Below are positions 1 to 7,886 of a DNA stretch of 64,000 nucleotides, piece by piece. This DNA comes from CAVRXQ01 sp963831155 (GTDB lineage: Bacteria > Actinomycetota > Acidimicrobiia > Acidimicrobiales > Bog-793). A program made the position numbers and the translations under genes. The stretch lies in assembly GCA_963831155.1 (NCBI GenBank), contig CAWHOY010000006.1:806001-870000 (forward strand), written 5' to 3'. The number at the start of each line of letters is the position of its first letter. The first letter of the stretch is position 1. The notes beneath the pieces were generated by a model, which made no database searches, was not told the origin of the DNA, and saw only the letters and a list, made by a program, of their open reading frames with translations.

Positions 1-555
1 CACGGCCGGCACCGGGCAGTGTCGGCAGCGGTGGTTGCAGCCCCTCGTCGACTCGACGGTTCCGACGAGGTGCTCGGCGTCGCCGGCGACGAAGCGCGCG
101 TAGCGCTCGAGCGGAGAAAGGAGATCTCGCCCCGAGACCGATCCGCCCTGGCGTACGTTGCCGAGCTCGACGACCGTCGCGTCGCTTGAGCCTTCATCCC
201 CGTCGAGCCAGGCGGTGATCGTTCCGAGCGCTTCACCCGCAACGAACAGGTCTCCCGGCTGCGCGACGCCCGAGATTCGCGCCGCGTCCGCATAGAGACC
301 GAAGAAGCATGCCGGCACCTTTCGCCGTTGTCCGATCCGTGTGCGCGCCGCCAGCGCGAGGCGCAACGCTGTGTGCATCGGTACCGAGAAGCCGACGGCG
401 TCTGGCCAGTCGAGATCGACGCCGTCGAATGACTCGATCGCGATGTCGGTCGTGCGCACCTCGTGACCTGCAGACCGCAGCGACCCGGCGATCGACGCGA
501 GGCCGAGTGGCTGCGCGCCGAGCTCATAGGTCGAGACCAAAAGGACGCGGCTCAC
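1..555 (-). CDS. B12-type radical SAM enzyme, truncated by window edge
   Basis: Radical SAM enzyme with an N-terminal cobalamin-binding-like domain. Only the first 185 residues are inside the window; the gene runs off the left edge. Residues 4-135 resemble the Rossmann-type domain that precedes many radical SAM cores (it opens RVLLVSTYELGAQPLGLASI), but no DxHxxG cobalamin-ligand motif is visible. Residues 173-180 hold the iron-sulfur motif C173-x3-C177-x2-C180 (GCNHRCRHCP). The GTG start at 555 overlaps the stop of the upstream ATP-grasp gene by 4 nt (GTGA), so the two are probably translated together. The substrate is unknown. I recall radical SAM families with a C-terminal CUAEP or CCAEP tail encoded beside ATP-grasp proteins, but the tail lies outside this window. 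Confidence 0.8.
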   Translation of the reverse strand, partial: MSRVLLVSTYELGAQPLGLASIAGSLRSAGHEVRTTDIAIESFDGVDLDWPDAVGFSVPMHTALRLALAARTRIGQRRKVPACFFGLYADAARISGVAQPGDLFVAGEALGTITAWLDGDEGSSDATVVELGNVRQGGSVSGRDLLSPLERYARFVAGDAEHLVGTVESTRGCNHRCRHCPVPAV

Positions 556-1805
556 GCGTCGAGCTCTTTTGTGATGTGAAGCGACAGCTGTGCGTGACCG
601 GCGCGCAGCGCCTTTTCCACGTCGTCGGGGTCGTCCGCCCGCGCGAAGAGGAAGCCGAGATAGCGGTCACCTTCCGGCCACGCCGCGATCGTCCGGCCGG
701 TGGGAACAGTGATCTCGAGCTCGGTGACGTGCTCGACGGCGAGCGCCTCGTCTCGTCCGTCCACGCCTTCGAAACGCCCAGCGCTCGGGATCGGGATCAT
801 CATCACGCCGGAAGCGCCGGATTCCCGGGCGAATGGGACGTCGTCCATGCCGAGCGCGTGCGCCAGCACGAGCTCTTCGAGCGAGCGATCCGATACGAAG
901 CGGAGCGCCTTCGAGCACTTGCCGCCGATCGTGCGCGCCGCGGCCTCGAGAACGATCACCTGCGCGTCCGGATCGGCACCCGACGGCGAGAGCCGCGCTT
1001 CGGCGTGCACGGGACCGTCGACGAGCCCGATCGCGCCGCAGGCGCGCTTGATCTCGTCTTCGACGCGCACCAAGACGCCCGGGTGATGGCGCGACGGGGT
1101 GACGTAGATCGTCTCTTCGAAGTACGGACCGGTGAGGGGATCGGGCTTGTCGAAGATGGCGAGCGTCGAAAGCGCTCCATCGGTGAGCATGCCCTCGAGC
1201 GCGATCTCGTCGCCTCCGACGTAGCGCTCGACGAGCAGCGGCTCGTCCGGCGCACACCCGGCTGAGAGCGCGACCCGGCGCGTCCGCGCCGCAGCTCGGC
1301 GCGCACCGCCCGCGTCGTCGACGCGTTCGACGCCGCGGCTGGCAGAGAGCGAGACGGGCTTGATGACGACCGGGTAGCCGAGAAGATCAGCCGCGTCGGC
1401 GACATCCACGTGCTCGTTCTCGCCCGCATCGATGATAGCGAACGGTGGCTGGCTGACGCCCGCTGTTGCGAGCAGTCGGCGCATCGTCACCTTGTCGCGC
1501 GTCGCCTCGATCGCCGAAAGAGGGTTCTTGTCGATCCCGAGTCGCTGCGCGGCGTACGCCGCCGCGAGCGCGCTCTCGTCGTCGACGGCGACGACGGCGT
1601 CGATCGGCGTTGACTTCGCGAAGCGTTCGACGATTCGTGCCGCCGTGCCGGGTTCGTGCAGGGGGAGCGCGACGAAGCGCTCGGGAAACGACGCCGCCAT
1701 CGCCTGAGCGGTGTCCGAGGCGGAAACGACGTCGACGCCGAGACGCGCCGCGGCGTCGAGGAACTCCTTTGCCCGGTATGTCTGTGAGGGCAGGAAGAGC
1801 ATCAC
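552..1805 (-). CDS. ATP-grasp domain protein, partner of the radical SAM gene
   Basis: ATP-grasp enzyme of about 417 residues, the kind of fold that joins a carboxylate to an amine or other nucleophile using ATP. The N-terminal about 100 residues are a pre-ATP-grasp Rossmann domain. The central part contains GYPVVIKPVSLSASRGV (ATP-binding lysine region) and the C-terminal lobe has VIVLEAAARTIGGKCSKAL, where the metal-binding Glu sits. The start is uncertain: a GTG at 1814 lies only 1 nt from the GAGG ribosome site at 1816-1819, so the GTG at 1805 (10 nt away) or the ATG at 1802 fits better. It is the upstream member of a two-gene unit with the radical SAM gene (4-nt overlap). Together they suggest a small biosynthetic or modification pathway, but I cannot name the product. 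Confidence 0.75.
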   Translation of the reverse strand: MMLFLPSQTYRAKEFLDAAARLGVDVVSASDTAQAMAASFPERFVALPLHEPGTAARIVERFAKSTPIDAVVAVDDESALAAAYAAQRLGIDKNPLSAIEATRDKVTMRRLLATAGVSQPPFAIIDAGENEHVDVADAADLLGYPVVIKPVSLSASRGVERVDDAGGARRAAARTRRVALSAGCAPDEPLLVERYVGGDEIALEGMLTDGALSTLAIFDKPDPLTGPYFEETIYVTPSRHHPGVLVRVEDEIKRACGAIGLVDGPVHAEARLSPSGADPDAQVIVLEAAARTIGGKCSKALRFVSDRSLEELVLAHALGMDDVPFARESGASGVMMIPIPSAGRFEGVDGRDEALAVEHVTELEITVPTGRTIAAWPEGDRYLGFLFARADDPDDVEKALRAGHAQLSLHITKELDA

Positions 1806-1887
1806 CCGGGGCACACCTCATTGTGCCGGGAAATGGCCAGTTCGCCGTCGCTTCGGGTCGCGCGCCGGCTGGCCATACGATGGGCGT

Positions 1888-2529
1888 GTGGCTGATTCGG
1901 GTGACGGTTCTAGCGCGACTCCCCAGCTCAAGCTGACCGAGGCCGCCCGCCAGGCGGTCCTGGAAGCGCGCGCGGGTGAGGCGAGCGCGGAGAGCCTGGC
2001 GCTGTTTGTCGAGGTGACCGGCGCCCAGAACGGTACTTACACCTACGAGATGTGGTTCGAAGCCCTCTCCGACGCGACCTCACGCGACGTCGTCAACGAC
2101 TTCGACGGCCTCGCCGTGGTGGTCGGCGGGGACAGCGTCGACAAGCTCACCGGTGCCACCTTGGACGCCGGCGAGCACGGGCTCGTGATGTTGAACCCGA
2201 ACACGCCACGCACCCCGGCGCCGACGTCACCGGCCCCCCAGGGCGACACGACGAGCCCGATGGCACGCTCGGTGATCGCCGTTCTCGAGGAGCAGGTGAA
2301 CCCACAGATCGCGATGCACGGCGGCCGGGCGGATCTCGTCGCCGTCGACAACGGCATCGCTTACCTGCGGCTGTCCGGGGGATGCCAGGGATGTGGCCTC
2401 GCCGCGCTCACGCTTTCCCAGGGGATCCTGGTCGCGATCAAAGACGCGGTCCCCGAGATTGTCGACGTCGTCGACGTCACGGCGCACGCCGAGGGTACGA
2501 ACCCGTACTACGAACCGGCAAAGAAGTAA
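1888..2529 (+). CDS. nfuA: NfuA-like iron-sulfur carrier (degenerate A-type + NifU C-terminal domain)
   Basis: Iron-sulfur cluster carrier of 213 residues. The N-terminal about 110 residues resemble an A-type carrier domain without its cysteines (LKLTEAARQAVLEAR...). A proline-rich linker leads to a NifU C-terminal domain (MARSVIAVLEEQVNPQIAMHGG) with the cluster-binding CxxC in LRLSGGCQGCGLAALTLSQG. This two-domain plan matches NfuA of Proteobacteria and related actinobacterial proteins, which deliver 4Fe-4S clusters to target enzymes. The GTG start at 1888 is chosen because it is the first in-frame start before conserved sequence. It is divergent from the ATP-grasp gene across about 80 bp and heads the aro operon, with 10 nt to aroC. 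Confidence 0.85.
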   Translation: MADSGDGSSATPQLKLTEAARQAVLEARAGEASAESLALFVEVTGAQNGTYTYEMWFEALSDATSRDVVNDFDGLAVVVGGDSVDKLTGATLDAGEHGLVMLNPNTPRTPAPTSPAPQGDTTSPMARSVIAVLEEQVNPQIAMHGGRADLVAVDNGIAYLRLSGGCQGCGLAALTLSQGILVAIKDAVPEIVDVVDVTAHAEGTNPYYEPAKK

Positions 2530-2539
2530 CGCGCCGGGC

Positions 2540-3746
2540 GTGCTCCGTTTCCTCACCGCCGGGGAATCGCATGGGAGGGCCCTCGTCGTCATCGTCGAAG
2601 GGCTCCCTGCCGGACTGCGCGTCTCCGCCGAAGCGATCTCGGACGAGCTATCCAGGCGCCGCCTCGGTTACGGCCGCGGACCGCGCATGCGTTTCGAACG
2701 CGATGAGCTGACGCTCCTGGGCGGGGTGCGCCATGGGCGCACCCTCGGCTCGCCCGTCGCGATCGAGATCGCCAACACCGAGTGGCCGAAGTGGGAACAG
2801 GAGATGTCTCCGGCGCCGGGCGCGCCGACGCGCGAGCTCAGCGCACCGCGTCCCGGTCACGCGGATCTCGCCGGCATGTTGAAGTACGGCTTTTCCGACG
2901 CCCGCGACGTCCTTGAGCGCGCCTCGGCGCGCGAGACGGCGGCGCGTGTCGCGGCAGGGGCACTGGCGAAGGTGCTCCTCGAAGAAGTCGGCGTCGCGGT
3001 TTTGAGCCACGTCGTCGCGATGGGCTCGGCGAGGGCCGCACCGGGGTCGCGGCCCGCTCCGGGAGATCTCGACGCGGTCGACGCTGTCCGAGGTGCGCTG
3101 TTTCGACGCCGCCGCCGAGCAGAAGATGATCGCCGAGATCAAAAAGGCGGCAAAGGCGGGCGACTCGCTCGGCGGCGTCGCCGAGGTGCTCGCTTACGGG
3201 GTGCCGGTCGGCCTGGGAAGCCACGTCCAATGGGACCGCAAACTCGACGGATTGCTCGCTCAGGCGGTCATGAGCATCCCGGCGGTGAAAGCGGTCGAGA
3301 TCGGCGAGGCGTTCGCGATCGCCGAACGGCGCGGCTCGGAGTCGCACGACGCGATCGAGTGGGACGGCTCGACGAAGCGCTACTCGCGACCGACGTCGCG
3401 GGCGGGTGGGATCGAAGGCGGGATCTCGAACGGCTCGTTGATCGCCGTGCGCGCGGTCATGAAGCCGCTCTCGACGCTGTCGCGGCCGGTCATCGCGACG
3501 GTCGACACGAAGACGAAGGAATCGACGGTCTCTTTCAAGGAGCGCACCGATGTGACGTCGGTTCCGGCGATGGGCGTCGTCGCCGAGACGATGGTCGCGC
3601 TCGTTCTCGCCTCAGAGGCGCTCCGCAAGTTCGGCGGCGACTCGGTCGCCGAGTTCGTCCGCAATCACGCGAACTTCGAAGCCGCGACGCACGAGACGCC
3701 GTCGGCGGCGCGGGAGCTCACCGTCGCGCCAGAGGTCGGGACGTGA
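2540..3746 (+). CDS. aroC: Chorismate synthase AroC, split by a 1-nt frameshift near 3086
   Basis: Chorismate synthase, last step of the shikimate pathway (EPSP to chorismate, FMN-dependent). The 5' part (GTG 2540) begins LRFLTAGESHGRALVVIVEG and includes RPGHADLAGMLKYGF and the ASARETAARVAAG region. The reading frame then breaks: GCT-G-TCC-GAG-GTG at 3083-3095 has one surplus base relative to the expected SEVRCFD, and the rest continues in the next frame to a TGA at 3744-3746 (KMIAEIKKA, GSHVQWDRKLDG, GGISNGSLIAVRAVMKP). Removing one base gives a full-length family protein of about 400 residues. The surrounding operon is intact, so a sequence error is likely; a real mutation cannot be excluded. 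The aroKB start overlaps the stop (TGATG). Confidence 0.85.
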
Positions 3747-5320
3747 TGACGTTTGCCGATCCCCACGGACGCCGCCACATCGTGCTCGTCGGCATGATGG
3801 GCGCCGGCAAGACGTCGACTGGTCGCCGCCTCGCCGCGCTGTTACAGCGGAAATTCGTCGACACCGACGCGGTGATCGAAGCAGAGTCGCAGATGTCGAT
3901 CGGTGAGCTGTTCCAACGTGACGGCGAGCAGGCGTTCCGGGCGATCGAGAGCCGGGTGTTCGCCGACGCGCTCTCGTCAACCGAACCGTCGGTGATCGCC
4001 ACCGGCGGCGGCGCGGTCTTGGACGACGAGAACCGAAAGCGCGCCATCCAAGAAGGGGAGGTCGTGTGGCTGCGTGCGCGGACCGCGACGCTCGCCGGGC
4101 GGGTCGAAGGGATCCCGGAGCGACCGCTGCTCGGCGACGACGCGCACGCCGCCCTGGCGGACTTGGAGCCCCAGCGCCGGCCGCTCTACGAGCAGGTGGC
4201 GGGTTCGGTCATCGACGTCGACGACCTCGATCCCGAACAGACGGTGATGGCGGTCATCCGCGCCATCCAACGGCGCGTCGACGTCGTGACGGCGCAGCGG
4301 AGCTACCCGGTCATCGTCGGCCCCGGTGCCCGTCATCTCCTCAGAGAGTTCGTCCCGAAAAGGGCGCGCACGGCGGCGATCGTCACCCAAGCCGGACTGA
4401 ACGTGACCGTCGTCCCCGGCATAAAGGAGGCCGAGTTCGTCATCGGCCTCGGCGAGGACGCGAAGTCGCTCGAGACGATCGAAGAGCTCTGTCGGGGCTT
4501 TGCCCGCGCGGGGATGCACCGTGACGACGTCGTCGTCGCGCTGGGTGGCGGCGTCGTGACCGACGTCTCGGGGTTCGCCGCGGCGTGTTTCCACCGCGGC
4601 GTGCCGGTGATCCACGTCGCGACGACCCTCCTCGCGCAGATCGACGCGGCGATCGGCGGCAAGACCGGCGTCAACCTGCCGGAGGGCAAGAACCTCGTCG
4701 GCGCGTACTGGCAGCCGCAGGCGGTCATCTGTGACACCGATCTGTTGGCGTCGCTCTCCGATGCCGAGTGGCGCTCGGGATTGGGCGAGATGGCGAAGTA
4801 CGTGCTGCTGGGGCTCGGCAATCTCGACGATCTGCCGCTCCCCGATCGGGTCGCGTCGTGCGCGGCGATGAAGGCGGAGTACGTCTCGGCCGACGAACGC
4901 GACGGCGACAAAAGGCGGCTGCTCAACTACGGCCACACGCTCGCCCACGCGCTGGAGGCCGAGCACTTCGGAGACGAGGGCGGTCACATCCGCCACGGTG
5001 AGGCCGTCGCCATCGGGCTCGTCTTCGCGGCCCGGCTCGCCCGCGTCTTGGGACGCGTCGATGATGACGTCGTCGCGCACCACATCGCCGTCGTCGAGGG
5101 CTACGGGCTGCCGAGCGCGCTTCCCACCCGGGTCGACCTCGACCGGCTCGTCGAGTTCATGGAGCGCGACAAGAAGGGCGGCGAGGGCCTCACCTTCGTG
5201 CTCGACGGTCCGCAAGGCTTCACGGTCGTGAGCGGGGTCAAAGAAGACGCGGTGCGCGAGGCGCTCATCGAGTCCCGGGCGGACGAAGTCGTCACCGGAC
5301 CGTCGGGGGGATCGCGGTGA
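3746..5320 (+). CDS. aroKB: Bifunctional shikimate kinase / 3-dehydroquinate synthase (AroK-AroB fusion)
   Basis: One continuous 524-residue frame carries two shikimate-pathway enzymes. Residues 10-175 are shikimate kinase: P-loop GMMGAGKT (16-23), DTDAVIE (39-45), ATGGGAVL (85-92) and the lid region PERPLLG. Residues about 178-505 are 3-dehydroquinate synthase, which makes dehydroquinate from DAHP using NAD and a metal: VVALGGGVVTDVSGFAAAC, TTLLAQIDAAIGGKTGVN, and metal ligands in LNYGHTLAHALEAEHFG and RHGEAVAIG. The usual separate genes are fused without a stop. ATG 3746 overlaps the aroC stop; an in-frame GTG at 3743 is the alternative. The fusion is known in some bacteria but less common than separate genes. 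Confidence 0.93.
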   Translation: MTFADPHGRRHIVLVGMMGAGKTSTGRRLAALLQRKFVDTDAVIEAESQMSIGELFQRDGEQAFRAIESRVFADALSSTEPSVIATGGGAVLDDENRKRAIQEGEVVWLRARTATLAGRVEGIPERPLLGDDAHAALADLEPQRRPLYEQVAGSVIDVDDLDPEQTVMAVIRAIQRRVDVVTAQRSYPVIVGPGARHLLREFVPKRARTAAIVTQAGLNVTVVPGIKEAEFVIGLGEDAKSLETIEELCRGFARAGMHRDDVVVALGGGVVTDVSGFAAACFHRGVPVIHVATTLLAQIDAAIGGKTGVNLPEGKNLVGAYWQPQAVICDTDLLASLSDAEWRSGLGEMAKYVLLGLGNLDDLPLPDRVASCAAMKAEYVSADERDGDKRRLLNYGHTLAHALEAEHFGDEGGHIRHGEAVAIGLVFAARLARVLGRVDDDVVAHHIAVVEGYGLPSALPTRVDLDRLVEFMERDKKGGEGLTFVLDGPQGFTVVSGVKEDAVREALIESRADEVVTGPSGGSR

Positions 5321-5775
5321 GCCTGCCCGTCGTGTTGTTGTTGTCGGGGCCCAACCTCGCGCTGCTGGGCGAACGCGAACCCGAGGTCTACGGATCAGAG
5401 ACCCTCGCCGAGCACGTCGAACGGGCCGAGAAGGTCGCCGCCCGCCTCGGTGCGGCGCTCGAACACGTCCAGTCCGAGAGCGAAGCAGGGCTCATCGAAG
5501 CCGTGCACCGTGCTAGGGATCGCGTGGCGGCGATCGTTGTCAACGCCGGGGCGCTGTCGCATTACGGTTGGTCGCTGCACGACGCGCTTGGCGCGTTTTC
5601 CGGGCCGATCATCGAGGTCCACCTGTCGAACCCGCTCGCGCGCGAGCGATGGAGACACGCTTCGGTGATCGCTCCGGTGGCCGACGGGTATGTGGCAGGT
5701 ATGGGGGGGTTCGGCTACGAGCTGGCGGTCATGGCCGCAGCTCGGATGCTCGGTCTGTCAGGAGAGGATTCCTAG
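5317..5775 (+). CDS. aroQ: Type II 3-dehydroquinate dehydratase
   Basis: Type II dehydroquinase of 152 residues, the size expected for this dodecameric family; it dehydrates 3-dehydroquinate to 3-dehydroshikimate. Signature elements are SGPNLALLGEREPEVYG (active-site Arg and Tyr), VVNAGALSHYGWSLHDAL (usual form NPGAYTHTS) and IIEVHLSNPLARERWRHAS with the catalytic His. GTG start overlaps aroKB by 4 nt (GTGA at 5317-5320). With aroC and aroKB it supplies four pathway steps in one operon; aroE and aroA are not in the window. Confidence 0.93.
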   Translation: MSLPVVLLLSGPNLALLGEREPEVYGSETLAEHVERAEKVAARLGAALEHVQSESEAGLIEAVHRARDRVAAIVVNAGALSHYGWSLHDALGAFSGPIIEVHLSNPLARERWRHASVIAPVADGYVAGMGGFGYELAVMAAARMLGLSGEDS

Positions 5776-6920
5776 TGGTCGTGGAAGTGATCGCTGATCC
5801 AAAGCGCGCGCGCAAGAGCGCACCCGGGCGCGAGCTGGCACCGATGGAGGTGTCAACGCGCCTCAACAAGTTGCGCCAGCGTCTCGAACAGGAGCACCTG
5901 GGTGGGTTGCTCGTCACGGCGCTAGCGAATGTCCGATACCTGACGGGGTTCTCGGGGTCGGCGGCGATGCTGCTCGTCACTTCGTCGCGGGCGTTGTTCC
6001 TCACCGACGGCCGGTACAAGGACCAGTCGGCGACGCAGCTTTCCGCGGCGGGCGTCGAGGCGGACCTCGTCGTCGGCAAGAACGCCGACCAGCTGAAAGC
6101 GCTCGGACGCGCGACAAAGGCGCTGAAGCGCGTCGGGCTCGAGGCCGACGCAGCGTCGTGGAAGTTCGCCACGCGCCTTTCCGAGGACCTGGTGCCGGAT
6201 GTATCGGCGACGTCTGGGGTCGTCGAAGCGCTCCGGCTCGTGAAGGACGCCGGCGAGGTGGCACGCATCGAGCGTGCCTGTGATATCGCCGATATCGCCC
6301 TCGCGCAAACGAAGGAGCGACTGAAGTACGGCGTCACCGAATCGGAGTTCGCCGCCGAGCTCGATTTTGAGATGCGCAAGCGCGGCGCCGAGTCGCTGGG
6401 ATTCGACACGATTGTCGGCTCCGGTCCGAACGCCGCGCTGCCGCACCACCAACCGACCGATCGGGCGATCGTCGAAGGGGAGCTCATCGTCATCGACTTC
6501 GGCGCCTGTTTCGACGGCTATCGGTCAGACATGACTCGCACCGTCTGCATCGGCGAGCCGAAAGGAGCCGCGGCGGAGATCCTCGACGCGGTCGCCGCAT
6601 CGCAACGGGCCGGCCTGCTCGCCGTGAAAGCGGGTGTGCGCGCCGGCGACGTCGACAAGGCGTGCCGTGAGTCCCTCGCCGAGGCCGGGTATGCCGAGGC
6701 ATTCAGCCATTCGACGGGCCACGGCGTCGGCCTCGACATCCACGAGGCGCCGAGCGTCGCCGACGGCAGCGAGGAGGTGTTGGAAGCGGGAACGGTGATC
6801 ACCGTCGAACCCGGCGTCTACCTCCCCGGCGAGACGGGTGCGCGTATCGAGGACACCGTCCTCGTGACGACGTCAGGTTGCCGCCCGCTCACGAAGACGA
6901 CGAAGGACGCAGTGATCTGA
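5775..6920 (+). CDS. pepP: M24 family Xaa-Pro aminopeptidase
   Basis: Cytosolic metallopeptidase that removes N-terminal residues preceding proline. The N-terminal creatinase domain (about residues 25-150, MEVSTRLNKLRQRL then LTGFSGSAAMLLV) precedes the pita-bread catalytic domain. The five metal ligands are visible: Asp in VIDFGACFDGYRSDMTRT (two), His in STGHGVGLDIHE, Glu in VEPGVYLPGE and Glu in GARIEDTVLV. GTG 5775 overlaps the aroQ stop by 1 nt (TAGTG) and follows a good AGGAG; ATG 5844 is an alternative that keeps the fold. A Xaa-Pro peptidase directly before efp is a frequent arrangement, perhaps linking proline-rich peptide turnover with translation of proline runs. Confidence 0.92.
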   Translation: MVVEVIADPKRARKSAPGRELAPMEVSTRLNKLRQRLEQEHLGGLLVTALANVRYLTGFSGSAAMLLVTSSRALFLTDGRYKDQSATQLSAAGVEADLVVGKNADQLKALGRATKALKRVGLEADAASWKFATRLSEDLVPDVSATSGVVEALRLVKDAGEVARIERACDIADIALAQTKERLKYGVTESEFAAELDFEMRKRGAESLGFDTIVGSGPNAALPHHQPTDRAIVEGELIVIDFGACFDGYRSDMTRTVCIGEPKGAAAEILDAVAASQRAGLLAVKAGVRAGDVDKACRESLAEAGYAEAFSHSTGHGVGLDIHEAPSVADGSEEVLEAGTVITVEPGVYLPGETGARIEDTVLVTTSGCRPLTKTTKDAVI

Positions 6921-7480
6921 TGGCGATCTCGACGAACGACCTGAAAAACGGGATGGCGCTCGATCTCCCGGACGGTCTGTACGCGGTCGTCGAGTTCCAG
7001 CACGTGAAGCCCGGCAAGGGCGGCGCGTTCGTGCGGACGAAGCTGCGCAATATGCGGACGAAGGCGGTTTTGGAACGGACCTTCCGCGCCGACGAACGCG
7101 TTGAGCAGGCGGTTATCGACAAGCGCGAGATGCAATATCTCTACCGCGACGGCACCGACTTCGTTTTGATGGACAACGTCTCGTTCGACCAGATGACGGT
7201 CCCCGAGTCCTCTGTCGGCGAGGCGGCGAACTACTTGAAGGCCGGCGACTCGGTGATCGTCGTGTTGTACGGCACCGAGATCGTCGACATCGAGCTGCCC
7301 GCCGCGGTCGAACTCGAGGTGACCGAGACGGAACCGGGGGCGCAGGGAGATCGCGTGTCGGGAGCCCGCAAACCGGCGACGACCGAGACCGGACTCGTCG
7401 TCCAGGTCCCGCTCTTCATCAGCATCGGGGAGCGCATCAAAGTCGACACGCGCTCTGGTGAGTACCTCACGCGCGCGTAG
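6920..7480 (+). CDS. efp: Translation elongation factor P
   Basis: EF-P, 186 residues, three beta-barrel domains; it binds between the P and E sites and helps peptide bond formation at polyproline stretches. The domain I loop carries VKPGKGGAFVRTKLRN, the position of the modified lysine in other bacteria. The C-terminal OB domain ends VPLFISIGERIKVDTRSGEYLTRA, a near-perfect family signature. No epmA, epmB or other modifying enzyme lies nearby. The ATG at 6920 overlaps the pepP stop (TGATG). Confidence 0.97.
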   Translation: MAISTNDLKNGMALDLPDGLYAVVEFQHVKPGKGGAFVRTKLRNMRTKAVLERTFRADERVEQAVIDKREMQYLYRDGTDFVLMDNVSFDQMTVPESSVGEAANYLKAGDSVIVVLYGTEIVDIELPAAVELEVTETEPGAQGDRVSGARKPATTETGLVVQVPLFISIGERIKVDTRSGEYLTRA

Positions 7481-7886
7481 GGGACGCGAACCCACCCCCG
7501 GCGAGCGACGCGCCGCGCGCGAGCGCGCGCTCGACCTTTTGTACGAAGCCGAGGCAAAGGACACGACGCCGAGCGACGTGCTCGCTTCCCTGCCGGTCGA
7601 ACCGGATCCTTTCGCCGAAGAGCTCGTCCGCGGTGTCGAGGGCGACCTCCAGACGATCGATACGTTGATCGCGAAGCACGCCGAAGGTTGGGCCGTCGAT
7701 CGCATGCCGGTGGTCGACCGGCAGCTGATGCGGATCGCGACCTACGAGTTGCTCGCGCGCGACGATGTCAGTCGGGCCGTCGTCATCGACGAAGCGGTTG
7801 ATCTGGCGAAGGACTTCTCGACGGCGGAGTCCGGTGCCTACGTGAACGGCGTGCTCTCCGCGATCGCCGACGAGCTCGGCCGATGA
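7458..7886 (+). CDS. nusB: Transcription antitermination factor NusB
   Basis: NusB, 142 residues, all-helical RNA-binding protein that pairs with NusE (S10) on boxA of rRNA and other transcripts. Recognisable parts are RRAARERALDLLYEAEAKD near the N-terminus and the C-terminal block AVVIDEAVDLAKDFSTAESGAYVNGVLSAI (quoted in parts: VIDEAVDLAKDFST, YVNGVLSAI). The GTG at 7458 lies inside the end of efp (23-nt overlap), which is unusual but there is no later start before conserved sequence. The efp-nusB pairing is widespread in Actinobacteria and Firmicutes. Confidence 0.93.
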   Translation: MSTSRARRGREPTPGERRAARERALDLLYEAEAKDTTPSDVLASLPVEPDPFAEELVRGVEGDLQTIDTLIAKHAEGWAVDRMPVVDRQLMRIATYELLARDDVSRAVVIDEAVDLAKDFSTAESGAYVNGVLSAIADELGR

